Origin: Paenibacillus plantarum
Lineage (GTDB): Bacteria > Bacillota > Bacilli > Paenibacillales > NBRC-103111
DNA: 64,000 nt
NCBI RefSeq assembly: GCF_013141695.1
Contig: NZ_WHNY01000093.1
Location: 62,001-126,000, forward strand
Direction: 5' to 3'
Positions 8,077 through 16,053 of the stretch are shown here, one piece after another. Position 1 is the first letter of the stretch. The number at the start of each line of letters is the position of its first letter. The notes below the pieces were generated by a model that was given only the letters and a program-made list of their open reading frames with translations, did no database searches and was not told the DNA's origin. The position numbers and the translations under genes are program-made.

Positions 8077-10965
8077 ATGAAAACTTTCACGAGATCGCGG
8101 ATCTCCATGCTATATGTCATTTTAATAGTCGTTTTACTAGCTTTCGTCAGTGTATCCAACTATATGGCTTCTCGAAATATGGAGAGAGAAAACAATGCGA
8201 TTGTGAATCAGGCGATTCCGATTCTGACGACGGCCAATAGTTTATTGACCAGCTTAATCAATCAGGAGACGGGTCTCCGCGGTTACCAACTAGGTGGAGG
8301 CAATGAACAGTTCCTTGAGCCTTATACCACGGGGAGAGAACAGGTCGCCATGGATTTAAGCACGCTTTCGTCCTACGACAAGAAATATCCAACCCTACAA
8401 CTTATTATTGATACCCAGGCGATACCAGCCATTACCAATTTGCAAAAGTACTATGATACGACTTTAGAATTATTCCGTGCAGGTAAAATAGAAGAAGCGA
8501 AAGCCCGTGTCACTGGCGGCAAAACGCTAATGGATCGCTATCGTGTCATTCATACGAGTATCGAAAAAAATATTGGGCAGATTACGTCTTCAGCTTCTGA
8601 GGCTTCTCAGCAAGCAGGTCAAACCTCCCGTTTGATCACCATTGTCGGCTTCCTGATCGCTCTTCTTGCAGGAGCTATGTCCATCATCATCTCCTTACGC
8701 TCCTACCAAGCGGAGAAGGAGCTGCGCAAGAGCGAGGAAACTTACCGCTATATGGCGGAGAGTCTGGAATCCCAGAACGAGGAAATTATTGCCCAGCAAG
8801 AGGAACAGCAGATTACGTTGGCTAAGTTGTCTGAGCGCGAACGAGATTTGGAACTCATCTCCTCATACCAAGAGAAGCTCACTGGCTATGTGAAGTTAAC
8901 TGATTTCTTGAAACATACGCTGCCTGCCTTATTAAATTCGCTTGCGCAGGATGCGGCTTTGGTTGTCCTCGAGGATCGATCAGAGAACGGGGCCAGTTCC
9001 TACGAGGTTATTCATTCTATCGGGTATCCCAAGGGACATATTCAAGCTTCACGCAGCGAACTCTTCGGCCCAGCCAGACGTGTATTCGAAGAGGGGGTTT
9101 CGATCACACATACCCGTGATGTGACAGGCAATGAGCAAGGTGTCCATAACGGCATGACACGAGCTATCGATCATTACATTCCGCTCACAGATGATAAGCA
9201 AGAAGTCATTGGTTTTCTCTTACTAACGAGTTACCAATGCGCGCACTATCAAGATGATAATCAACGTCTAACCAAAGGTTTAGTTCGTCAATTCGGGCTG
9301 GCGTTCTATGCACAGGTCGTCAATGATGAGAAACTACAGCAAGCAGAAAGCCTAGCCTTACTGAACGATCAACTCACGGCAGAGAAATTGCTATTAGAAG
9401 GTCAGCATGACCTTATTCAAAATATTTTAGAATCCGCCCACGAGGGTATGATGATGTGTGATTCAGAGGGTATGATTCTCTTTTCCAATCATCGGATGAA
9501 TCAATATTTCGGGCTACATGAACGGATCGGCCAGAACCTTGTTAGCTGCAGCTATGAGATTGGGGCCAAATCGCCTAGTTTTCATGGGGTAGCAGCTTCC
9601 ATCGAGGCCTTGATAGATCGCTCGCTGTCTCATTTGACGCAGCGCTTCAGCTTTCAGCAGGACGAACAGCTCCAACATGCGGAGCTCTACGCTACCGTTG
9701 TTAGCGAAGGCACGGAGCAGCAAGGCTATCTCTTCGTTTTCCGTGACCGTACGGAAGAAGAGCGCGTGGATGAAATGAAGAATGAATTCATCTCCATTGT
9801 TTCACATGAGCTGCGGACTCCGCTGGCCAGTGTGCTTGGATTTATCGAAATTTTACTGCATCGCGACCTTCCGCAAGAGAAGCAGAAACGTTACATGGAA
9901 ACCATTTATAACGAAGCCCAACGCCTGTCGAATTTAATCAATGACTTCTTAGATCTACAGCGGATGGAGTCCGGTCGTCAATCGTACAACTTCGCACCGA
10001 TTCATTTGCAGTCTCTCGTCACCGAAATTGCAGAGCAATGGCAGGATAAGCAGCTGCATCAGATCGTCATTCATCAGCAAGAGCCTGAGCTTTGGGTACG
10101 GGCAGATGTTGATCGTATTCGCCAAGTATTCGATAACCTCATTAGCAATGCTATCAAATACTCGCCGGCAGCAGATCATATCGACATTCATGTGTTGGCA
10201 CATGACGGTAAAGCTACCATTGCCATTCAAGATTACGGTCTCGGTATACCACCGGAAGCGAATGAGCATATGTTCTCGAAATTTTTCCGTGTCGACAACT
10301 CCGACCGCCGTCAAATAGGTGGCACAGGCCTCGGTCTCGCCATTGTAAAAGAAATCGTCGAGGGCCATGGCGGGCACATCTCCTATACGTCTGAAATGGG
10401 GCATGGTACCACGTTCCGCATTGAACTCGATCAATATGAGATTTCCGGCTTAGACGGGAAAATCGTTATTTTCGAAGACGATGATAACCTGGCCAAATTA
10501 ATTCAAGTCGCTTTAAATAAGCTAAGTCTACCTTCGATCCAACTGCGTTCCGCTGAGGAAGGCATGATCGCATTGCGTCGCTGTGAGGGTGAAGGTCCTG
10601 TTCTATTTATCGTAGACATCCATCTAGAAGGCGAGAAAACAGGCTGGGATTTCATCGCAGACCTGTACAAGCATCCTTTGCATGCGCAAACGCCAGTCAT
10701 TGTTTCAACAGCGCTCGATCCGCCTCATGATTATCATGAGAAAGAGATTGAGAAATATCTGAAAAAACCGTTCACAATGGAACGACTTGTACAGGTGGCG
10801 AAACGCTTGCTCGACAATAAAAGCAGCCTAGCCTACGTTTTCCCAGCTCAAGACAAAGAAACCCTCTCCACCACCTTAGAACGCAACGGCATTAATGTGC
10901 TCAAAATGCAAGAGAATCAGGACATGATTGAGGTTGATCTCATTAGGCCTCCATCGGACAAGTAA
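8077..10965 (+). CDS. CHASE3 hybrid sensor histidine kinase with C-terminal receiver
   Basis: A membrane kinase of 962 residues. In order: TM1 (about 10-28), extracellular CHASE3 sensor with the typical QETGLRGYQLGG, TM2 (about 186-207), a coiled coil, a GAF-like region (about 270-425), a PAS region (about 450-560), HisKA with the phosphoacceptor His near 577 in SHELRTP, HATPase with NLISNAIKYS, DYGLGIP and GGTGLGLAI, and a receiver domain (about 795-900). The receiver has the acidic pocket FEDDDN, Asp in VDIHL and Lys in YLKKPF. There is no separate response regulator next to it, so the output partner is unknown. The ATG at 8077 follows AGGTGA. The gene is flanked by its own terminator. Confidence 0.9.
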   Translation: MKTFTRSRISMLYVILIVVLLAFVSVSNYMASRNMERENNAIVNQAIPILTTANSLLTSLINQETGLRGYQLGGGNEQFLEPYTTGREQVAMDLSTLSSYDKKYPTLQLIIDTQAIPAITNLQKYYDTTLELFRAGKIEEAKARVTGGKTLMDRYRVIHTSIEKNIGQITSSASEASQQAGQTSRLITIVGFLIALLAGAMSIIISLRSYQAEKELRKSEETYRYMAESLESQNEEIIAQQEEQQITLAKLSERERDLELISSYQEKLTGYVKLTDFLKHTLPALLNSLAQDAALVVLEDRSENGASSYEVIHSIGYPKGHIQASRSELFGPARRVFEEGVSITHTRDVTGNEQGVHNGMTRAIDHYIPLTDDKQEVIGFLLLTSYQCAHYQDDNQRLTKGLVRQFGLAFYAQVVNDEKLQQAESLALLNDQLTAEKLLLEGQHDLIQNILESAHEGMMMCDSEGMILFSNHRMNQYFGLHERIGQNLVSCSYEIGAKSPSFHGVAASIEALIDRSLSHLTQRFSFQQDEQLQHAELYATVVSEGTEQQGYLFVFRDRTEEERVDEMKNEFISIVSHELRTPLASVLGFIEILLHRDLPQEKQKRYMETIYNEAQRLSNLINDFLDLQRMESGRQSYNFAPIHLQSLVTEIAEQWQDKQLHQIVIHQQEPELWVRADVDRIRQVFDNLISNAIKYSPAADHIDIHVLAHDGKATIAIQDYGLGIPPEANEHMFSKFFRVDNSDRRQIGGTGLGLAIVKEIVEGHGGHISYTSEMGHGTTFRIELDQYEISGLDGKIVIFEDDDNLAKLIQVALNKLSLPSIQLRSAEEGMIALRRCEGEGPVLFIVDIHLEGEKTGWDFIADLYKHPLHAQTPVIVSTALDPPHDYHEKEIEKYLKKPFTMERLVQVAKRLLDNKSSLAYVFPAQDKETLSTTLERNGINVLKMQENQDMIEVDLIRPPSDK

Positions 10966-10975
10966 CCGTTCATTG

Positions 10976-11012
10976 ATCTCTCCTACCTTATTATAGGGTG
11001 GGGGAGATTTTT
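10976..11012 (+). terminator. Rho-independent terminator after the CHASE3 kinase
   Basis: The arm at 10976-10987 pairs with 10996-11008 through G:C and G:T pairs, followed directly by a run of T. It begins 11 bp after the kinase stop codon. Confidence 0.8.
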
Positions 11013-11100
11013 ATCATTATTGTAAAGAAGAGGGATTTCCCTACAGAATCGCCAATATAATAGAAAAATAGAGGTAAGTGAAGAGAAAGGGTGTGCCCGT

Positions 11101-12426
11101 ATGGCAAAGCTTGAACCCGCTTCCAAACCATTGCAAGGCCGCAGTGTTTGGGCGTTATTTTTCTCCCTGCCTATTTTCGCATGGGCGATGTACGATTTTG
11201 CAAATACCATTTTTTCTTCCAATATCGTAACTGTGTTCTACCCTTTTTATTTAAAAGAAACCTTAGGCAGCAGCGAGGAAATGAACCAGATTGCAAGTAC
11301 GTTCATCACGTACTCCAATGCGTTGTCTAGCTTCTTCTTGGTGCTCCTATCTCCCTTATTCGGTGTCTGGATTGATCGTACGGGCAAAAAGAAAGCCTAT
11401 CTCGTCCCCTTCACACTGATCGCGATCATCGCAACATTTTTGATGGGGGCATCGGCCGTATGGGATACAAATACAGAGTGGCTCGGCCTCAATACATCCA
11501 TTCTCGGTGTTATTTTATTTTTCATGGTCGCCAAATTTTTCTATAACTCCAGCTTAGTGTTCTATGACTCCATGATCTCTGATCTGGGCAATGAACGCGA
11601 GATTCCTTTGATCTCCGGATTTGGTGTAGCCGTCGGTTATGTAGGTACGCTCGTGGGTCTAATTGCTTTCTTGTTCGTTCACGATAACCACTTCGAGAGT
11701 ACATTCATTCCAAGTGCGGTCATGTTCCTCATCTTTTCACTGCCGATCATGTTCTTGTACAAAGAGAAGCGGCAAAAGCCAGTGGCTAGCAATAAGTCGC
11801 TGCTTAGCGGTTATCGCGAGATTTGGACGACGTTCAAGGAAGCTCGAAAGTACCAAGCAGCTTTCACGTTCATGATCGCCTACTTCTTCTTCAACGATGC
11901 CATTGCTACGGCGATTGCCGTTATGGCCATTTATGCGAATACCGTCATGGGCTTCTCGACGGGGCAGTTCATTCTACTTTATCTTGTATCCACGGTGTCT
12001 AGCGTGATCGGGTCCTTCCTATTCGGTTATGTGACACGCAGTATTGGACCTAAGAAAGCCGTAACCATTGTCGCTATCATCCTCATTGTGGCCATCTCCC
12101 TCGCTTCTTTAGCAACAAGCCAGAGCATCTTCTGGGTAGCAGGCAGCCTGTATGGTGTTTCTATGGGTGCGATGTGGGTGACCTCTCGTACCTTGATCGT
12201 GCAGCTAACACCGGAAGAAAAACGCGGTCAATTTTTCGGCCTATTCGCCTTCTCAGGGAAGGTGTCCTCCATTGTCGGACCTCTACTCTACGGCTCCATC
12301 ACATGGGCTATGGCCTCTACTGGCAACTTAGCAAGTCGAGTCGCACTTGGCTCCTTACTGGTCCTAGTCATCATCGGGCTCATCGTCCACATGCGAGTTC
12401 CGCAAAAATTGCAAAATCCCGCTTAA
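11101..12426 (+). CDS. MFS transporter, UMF1/Atg22-like family
   Basis: An integral membrane protein of 441 residues with about 12 predicted helices. The N-terminal signature FAWAMYDFANTIFSSNIVTVFYP is typical of the UMF1 (YxiO/Atg22-like) branch of the major facilitator superfamily, and WIDRTGKKKAY is the loop 2-3 motif. The substrate cannot be read from sequence. The ATG at 11101 has AAAGGGTG about 8-10 bases upstream. The gene is monocistronic, between the terminators at 10976 and 12468. Confidence 0.88.
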   Translation: MAKLEPASKPLQGRSVWALFFSLPIFAWAMYDFANTIFSSNIVTVFYPFYLKETLGSSEEMNQIASTFITYSNALSSFFLVLLSPLFGVWIDRTGKKKAYLVPFTLIAIIATFLMGASAVWDTNTEWLGLNTSILGVILFFMVAKFFYNSSLVFYDSMISDLGNEREIPLISGFGVAVGYVGTLVGLIAFLFVHDNHFESTFIPSAVMFLIFSLPIMFLYKEKRQKPVASNKSLLSGYREIWTTFKEARKYQAAFTFMIAYFFFNDAIATAIAVMAIYANTVMGFSTGQFILLYLVSTVSSVIGSFLFGYVTRSIGPKKAVTIVAIILIVAISLASLATSQSIFWVAGSLYGVSMGAMWVTSRTLIVQLTPEEKRGQFFGLFAFSGKVSSIVGPLLYGSITWAMASTGNLASRVALGSLLVLVIIGLIVHMRVPQKLQNPA

Positions 12427-12467
12427 TTCATGTACAATTACATCTAACATGAGGAAGCAGACACAGC

Positions 12468-12503
12468 AAACACTAGAGCATCTAAGGCTTTAGTGTTTTT
12501 TTG
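12468..12503 (+). terminator. Rho-independent terminator after the UMF1 transporter
   Basis: The arm AAACACTAGAGC (12468-12479) pairs with GCTTTAGTGTTT (12487-12498) with one G:T pair, and a T-run follows to 12502. Confidence 0.85.
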
Positions 12504-12590
12504 TAAGCATCCGTTGGTTACCGCACTATACTTCCTAGTCAGACACAATCTATCGTACAGGCGTTCTCATCAGAAAGAGGGGATATGGTA

Positions 12591-13331
12591 ATGGCTTTAC
12601 GGTACAAACGAGTCCTCATTAAACTTAGTGGCGGTGCTGTCGCAGGTGATAACTCCTTCGGATTTGACCCTACACAGCTGGATCATATCGCCAATGAAAT
12701 TATGACCGTCGTGAATTTAGGCGTTGAAGTGTGTCTTGTGATTGGTGGAGGTAATATTTTCCGCGGCAATATGGGCGAAAGCTGGGGCATCGAGAAAGCG
12801 GAGGCTGATAACATCGGCACACTCGCAACAGTCATCAACAGTTTGATGCTGCGTGGTGTGTTGAAAGCGAAGACGGAGGCCGAGGTGCGTGTTATGACAG
12901 CCATCCCAATCGCATCTGTGGCAGAGCCTTTCATTCGTTTACGAGCCATTCATCACTTGGAAAAAGGGTACATCGTCATTTTCGCCGGCGGAAACGGACA
13001 GCCTTTCGTTACGACGGATTATCCGTCTGTACAGCGGGCGATTGAAGTCAATTGCGATGCCATTCTCGTGGCCAAACAAGGCGTGGACGGTGTCTTCGAC
13101 AAAGATCCGAAGCACCATCAAGAGGCGCTCCAGTACAAATCGCTCCATTACAACGATGTGATTCAGCACAATTTGAAGGTGATGGATCAATCTGCCTTTA
13201 TTCTAGCGCGGGACTACCATGTACCGATTCACGTGTTCAATTTCGACAAACCTGGCTCGATGAAGGACATCTGTGCGGGGCTGAACACGGGTACGATTAT
13301 TAGCGCGTCATCTGAACTCATATATCATTAA
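12591..13331 (+). CDS. Divergent UMP kinase paralogue (PyrH-like)
   Basis: Amino-acid-kinase-fold protein of 246 residues most similar to bacterial UMP kinase, which converts UMP to UDP. Recognisable parts are RVLIKLSGGAVAG, VIGGGNIFRG, ADNIGTLATVINSL, FAGGNGQPFVTTD, AILVAKQGVDGVFDKDP and the C-terminal VFNFDKPGSM. It departs from housekeeping PyrH: KLSGG instead of KLSGE, and GGNGQPFVTTDYPSVQRA instead of GGTGxPxxTTDTAAxLRA. It also lacks the usual tsf-pyrH-frr neighbourhood, so it is probably a second, specialised kinase. I choose the ATG at 12591 because AGAGGGG lies 8 bases before it but only 2 before the ATG at 12585. Substrate preference cannot be settled here. Confidence 0.85.
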   Translation: MALRYKRVLIKLSGGAVAGDNSFGFDPTQLDHIANEIMTVVNLGVEVCLVIGGGNIFRGNMGESWGIEKAEADNIGTLATVINSLMLRGVLKAKTEAEVRVMTAIPIASVAEPFIRLRAIHHLEKGYIVIFAGGNGQPFVTTDYPSVQRAIEVNCDAILVAKQGVDGVFDKDPKHHQEALQYKSLHYNDVIQHNLKVMDQSAFILARDYHVPIHVFNFDKPGSMKDICAGLNTGTIISASSELIYH

Positions 13332-13421
13332 TGGATTTGTATACACACGGCCCTCTCCATCGTACCTTGACCATCCACCATTTTCGCCGTCGCACCAACG
13401 CAAAATCGTACAATCGCAACT

Positions 13422-13608
13422 TTACCTGTATAAACTACAGCTAATTCTGCCACTTTTCTCACATCGGATAAAACAACTGGATTTCCTCCAGTTAATATGA
13501 CCCTATTACGCTGAAACGGTGGGGATTGGGGATTTTACCTGTACATTATCCAGCTAATCGTCCAAATCGAGCTAAATTGGTGAAAATAGATGGAGGTTTT
13601 CCAGTAAG
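13422..13608. repeat. Four-palindrome element type I, copy B
   Basis: Units start at 13422, 13473, 13535 and 13586 (intervals 51, 62, 51): TTACCTGTA-TAAAC-TACAGCTAA, ACAACTGGA-TTTCC-TCCAGTTAA, TTACCTGTA-CATTA-TCCAGCTAA and ATAGATGGA-GGTTT-TCCAGTAAG. It lies between the convergent UMP kinase and GNAT genes. The region 13332-13421 before it shows no gene or clear signal. Confidence 0.93.
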
Positions 13609-13658
13609 CTGGTCGCGGCGGTATGTTGAGAGGGCGGACGACAATATATCAAAAGCAA

Positions 13659-13696
13659 AAAAGGATAGACAGCAGAATCTGCTGTACTATCCTTTT
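13659..13696. terminator. Terminator hairpin between UMP kinase and GNAT genes
   Basis: AAAAGGATAG followed by ACAGCAGA pairs with TCTGCTGT, a one-base bulge, and CTATCCTTTT. A-rich and T-rich flanks on both sides fit a bidirectional terminator. It lies 4 bp beyond the stop of the GNAT gene at 13700. Confidence 0.8.
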
Positions 13697-13699
13697 ATT

Positions 13700-14581
13700 T
13701 TATGCGCGGAGGAGCACGTAATAGTCATTCGCGTTTTTCGTTGCAAATCCACAGGATTCATAGAGGCCGAGCGCTTTCTCATTCTCTACCGACACTTCCA
13801 GCTTGATATGCTCCGCTTGATCTTGCTCTTTCAGCGCTGTAATCGTTTGACTTAAAATCTGACGACCATACCCCTTGCCCCTGATCCCAGGCAGCACGCA
13901 AAAACCATAAATAAATCCACTAACGCCCGGCTCCACCATCGCACCCAGCTTTCCAATCGGCTCTTTGTTCTCACCTAGCTCCGCAATCCACGTCCGTTCC
14001 TTGTCACCCGTAATGGTTTGCATCACGTACTCACGTGTGTCAGCTTCCGTCATGTCGAAGCCTGACATATTCAGCTTAACCAACAGTTCCGTATCGGAAC
14101 TATCTGCTAAGCGAATGCTCAATTCTGTTTGCGTGGAGGCGGGCGGGATTACCTGCTCTTTCAGCTCCATCACATACTCCGAAAAAGAGTACGCCGCGCC
14201 AAGCTTGGTCAAAAAAGCCTTTCCGCTTTCCGAGCCACGCTCATTGATGAAAATAAGTTTAGGAACCTCTCTTTGGCTGCACACTTCCATGGCCCTTTGA
14301 ACAAGTTGGTTGAAAATCCCTCGGCGCCGCGCCTCAGGATGCACCATGCCGCTGATTTCCACTTCGGTAGATAAGAAGCTGTAAATAGCAAGGAAACCGA
14401 CAATCCGGTCATTTTCATAATATACGAAATCATTCGTCACACCAGCAGGACGGCTGGATAAAGTGCCCCAGTTTAATTTAATGTCAATACCTTCATGCTT
14501 ATTACATAGCTCCCATAGCGCTCGAACTTCCTCCAACTCTTCAGGAGATAGTCCCGCTCTTGCATATATGCCTTGTTTCAT
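13700..14581 (-). CDS. Tandem-GNAT acetyltransferase
   Basis: A protein of 293 residues with two GCN5-related N-acetyltransferase folds. The first (about 1-135) has the acetyl-CoA loop in MVHPEARRRGIFNQLV; the second (about 150-290) has CVLPGIRGKGYGRQIL and LEVSVENEKALGLYESCGF. Both motif A loops (RRRGI and RGKGYG) look usable. The substrate is unknown. I use the ATG at 14581 because GGAGG lies 6-8 bases before it; the longer form from 14611 lacks such a site and would start inside it. It is a single gene facing UMP kinase, with a shared terminator. Confidence 0.87.
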   Translation of the reverse strand: MKQGIYARAGLSPEELEEVRALWELCNKHEGIDIKLNWGTLSSRPAGVTNDFVYYENDRIVGFLAIYSFLSTEVEISGMVHPEARRRGIFNQLVQRAMEVCSQREVPKLIFINERGSESGKAFLTKLGAAYSFSEYVMELKEQVIPPASTQTELSIRLADSSDTELLVKLNMSGFDMTEADTREYVMQTITGDKERTWIAELGENKEPIGKLGAMVEPGVSGFIYGFCVLPGIRGKGYGRQILSQTITALKEQDQAEHIKLEVSVENEKALGLYESCGFATKNANDYYVLLRA

Positions 14582-14759
14582 ATGTTGTCCTCCATTAGTC
14601 ATCTCATTCATTTGGACTTACCTGCTGTCATTATACATGTCTGAACGTTGCCGTGGTAAGCTAATAAATCATTCTACATATTTTTTCGTGGGGCTGTGAA
14701 CGGTTTGCAGGAGCTATTCGTACTATCTATGAAACCAGACAGAGAGGGTGTTCAATCAC

Positions 14760-15284
14760 TTGGAAGAGAATGAATTCATTCGTCAAGCCATGCTAGGCGA
14801 CACCGCCGCTCTGTCTCAGCTTCTGCAGAAGCATTATGCATTTGTGTATAAATATTTAGTCAAAATCACGCTGAATCCCTCTCAAGCTGAGGATCTTACG
14901 CAAGAAACAATGGCCCGATGTATCGAGAAAATAAAGCTCTACAACGGGACTTCGAAGTTCTCGTCCTGGTTAATCACCATCGCCACTCGGTTGATGATCG
15001 ATCAGAGCAGACGCCGCCTTTGGGAGCGCAAGTGGCAGGAGAAAGAGCAACTGCAATCCTTACGCCAATTGCAATGGCAGACCGCACATCACACGGATGA
15101 CGCTTGGCCGGAGGTGTTAGATGCCTTAGCCGATATGCCGCGGGATAGTCGCATACCACTTATTCTTAAACATTACTACGGATACACCTATGAGGAAATT
15201 GGCGGCATGCTCGGCATTGCGGAGGGCACCGTGAAATCTCGGGTGCACCATGCATTAAAACAACTACGGAAGGAGCTGATGTAG
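14760..15284 (+). CDS. sigY: ECF RNA polymerase sigma factor, SigY type
   Basis: An extracytoplasmic-function sigma factor of about 174 residues. Region 2 contains the DLTQETMARCIEKIKLYNGTSKFSSWLITIATR helices (core binding and -10 recognition), and region 4 ends in YTYEEIGGMLGIAEGTVKSRVHHALKQLR (-35 recognition). It heads a three-gene operon with the anti-sigma-type genes yxlC and yxlD, the same order as in B. subtilis. The start is probably TTG at 14760, with GAGAGG some 12 bases upstream; an in-frame GTG at 14748 lies inside that site. SigY operons are usually autoregulated, which I could not confirm from the upstream bases. Confidence 0.88.
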   Translation: MEENEFIRQAMLGDTAALSQLLQKHYAFVYKYLVKITLNPSQAEDLTQETMARCIEKIKLYNGTSKFSSWLITIATRLMIDQSRRRLWERKWQEKEQLQSLRQLQWQTAHHTDDAWPEVLDALADMPRDSRIPLILKHYYGYTYEEIGGMLGIAEGTVKSRVHHALKQLRKELM

Positions 15285-15689
15285 ATGGATGATGAGTTGC
15301 ACAAGCAGCAGCGGCAAAAGCAGCTTGAGGCGGAACGTTCAGAGCGTAAAGTGCGTGGCGAGGGACAGACAAGCGAGGAGCTTGCCGATGAACTAACCTC
15401 TCGCCAGCTGCGTGAGGGGCTTGACCTCCTCGAGGCTGCAGTCCACGTGCCAACGCCGAGCATTGCTTGGTTCGATCAGCAAATTGCCGCGACGCAAAGT
15501 AAGCGGAAATCCAGACTAGTGCGCGATCTAGTGATCCTATGGATCGGCGCGATGCTTTTGTTTTATGTGTATTATCTCACGGTAACGGCTAAGCCAGTTG
15601 CCTTCCTCTCCATCCAAGCCGCGGCCATATTGGTTCCGTTAGCTTGGCTAATCCTAAGAAAGCAGGTGGATTCTCATGACACCAACTGA
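15285..15689 (+). CDS. yxlC: YxlC-like membrane protein, putative anti-SigY component (DUF5345 type)
   Basis: A protein of 134 residues. The N-terminal 75 residues are hydrophilic, rich in Lys, Glu and Arg, and presumably cytoplasmic. They are followed by two membrane segments (about 82-100 and 107-126) around a short loop. The position directly after sigY (the start ATG follows the sigY stop with no gap, with AAGGAG inside the sigY end) and this topology match B. subtilis YxlC, part of the complex that restrains SigY. The identification rests mainly on context and topology. Confidence 0.75.
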   Translation: MDDELHKQQRQKQLEAERSERKVRGEGQTSEELADELTSRQLREGLDLLEAAVHVPTPSIAWFDQQIAATQSKRKSRLVRDLVILWIGAMLLFYVYYLTVTAKPVAFLSIQAAAILVPLAWLILRKQVDSHDTN

Positions 15690-15888
15690 ATCCAAATTCG
15701 ATCAACTGCCCCTTTGGGCATGGATCGGTATCGCATTGATTTTACTCGTACAAAGCACATGGCTGTACGTTGACTCCCGCAGGCGTGGCGCTCGCCACCC
15801 TTGGTTTTGGGGTATTTGGGGCATTATTCAGGCCCCGGTTCCCACGATTGTTTATCTGTTCGCGGTGCGTAAAATTCACCGAAAATGA
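15676..15888 (+). CDS. yxlD: YxlD-like small membrane protein, SigY anti-sigma component
   Basis: A protein of 70 residues with two hydrophobic segments separated by the basic, Trp-rich loop DSRRRGARHPWFWGIWG, the fold of the PLD-nuclease N-terminal (PLDc_N) small membrane proteins. B. subtilis YxlD has the same size and plan and acts with YxlC to hold SigY inactive. The start overlaps the yxlC end by 14 bp, with AGGTGG upstream. The operon stops here with a terminator, so the ABC genes yxlF and yxlG that follow in B. subtilis are absent from this locus. Confidence 0.75.
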   Translation: MTPTESKFDQLPLWAWIGIALILLVQSTWLYVDSRRRGARHPWFWGIWGIIQAPVPTIVYLFAVRKIHRK

Positions 15889-15903
15889 ATGACGTACTAC
15901 CAT

Positions 15904-15933
15904 GACGGTTGCCCTCAAGGGCAGCCGTTTTTT
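15904..15933 (+). terminator. Terminator of the sigY operon
   Basis: ACGGTTGCCC, a 4-base loop and GGGCAGCCGT with one G:T pair, followed by six T. It starts 16 bp after the yxlD stop. Confidence 0.9.
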
Positions 15934-15955
15934 ATTTCCAATTTAAAAATCCATA

Positions 15956-15985
15956 TTGACTTCCTTCAGTCGAGTGAGCTATGAT
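15956..15985 (+). promoter_or_regulatory. Sigma-A promoter of the MFS gene at 16054
   Basis: TTGACT at 15956-15961 and TATGAT at 15980-15985, separated by 18 bp. This predicts a transcript start near 15992, just before the repeat array at 15997-16028. Confidence 0.7.
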
Positions 15986-15996
15986 TTGGTTGTTGT

Positions 15997-16028
15997 TTTA
16001 CTAATTTAGTAAATTAGTAATTTAGTAA
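15997..16028. promoter_or_regulatory. Operator-like array of four 8-bp repeats in the MFS leader
   Basis: Four abutting octamers: TTTACTAA, TTTAGTAA, ATTAGTAA and TTTAGTAA. The first two also form the perfect palindrome TTACTAA-T-TTAGTAA. The array begins about 5 bp downstream of the predicted transcript start and ends 25 bp before the start codon, a position suited to repression. No regulator gene is adjacent. Confidence 0.6.
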
Positions 16029-16053
16029 ATATTAATCGAAAGGACTGAGACCT

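Noticed and set aside
13526-13855. Open frame over element B and the GNAT 3' end
   Set aside because: Crosses a terminator and palindromes, lacks a ribosome site, and lies antisense to a well-supported gene.
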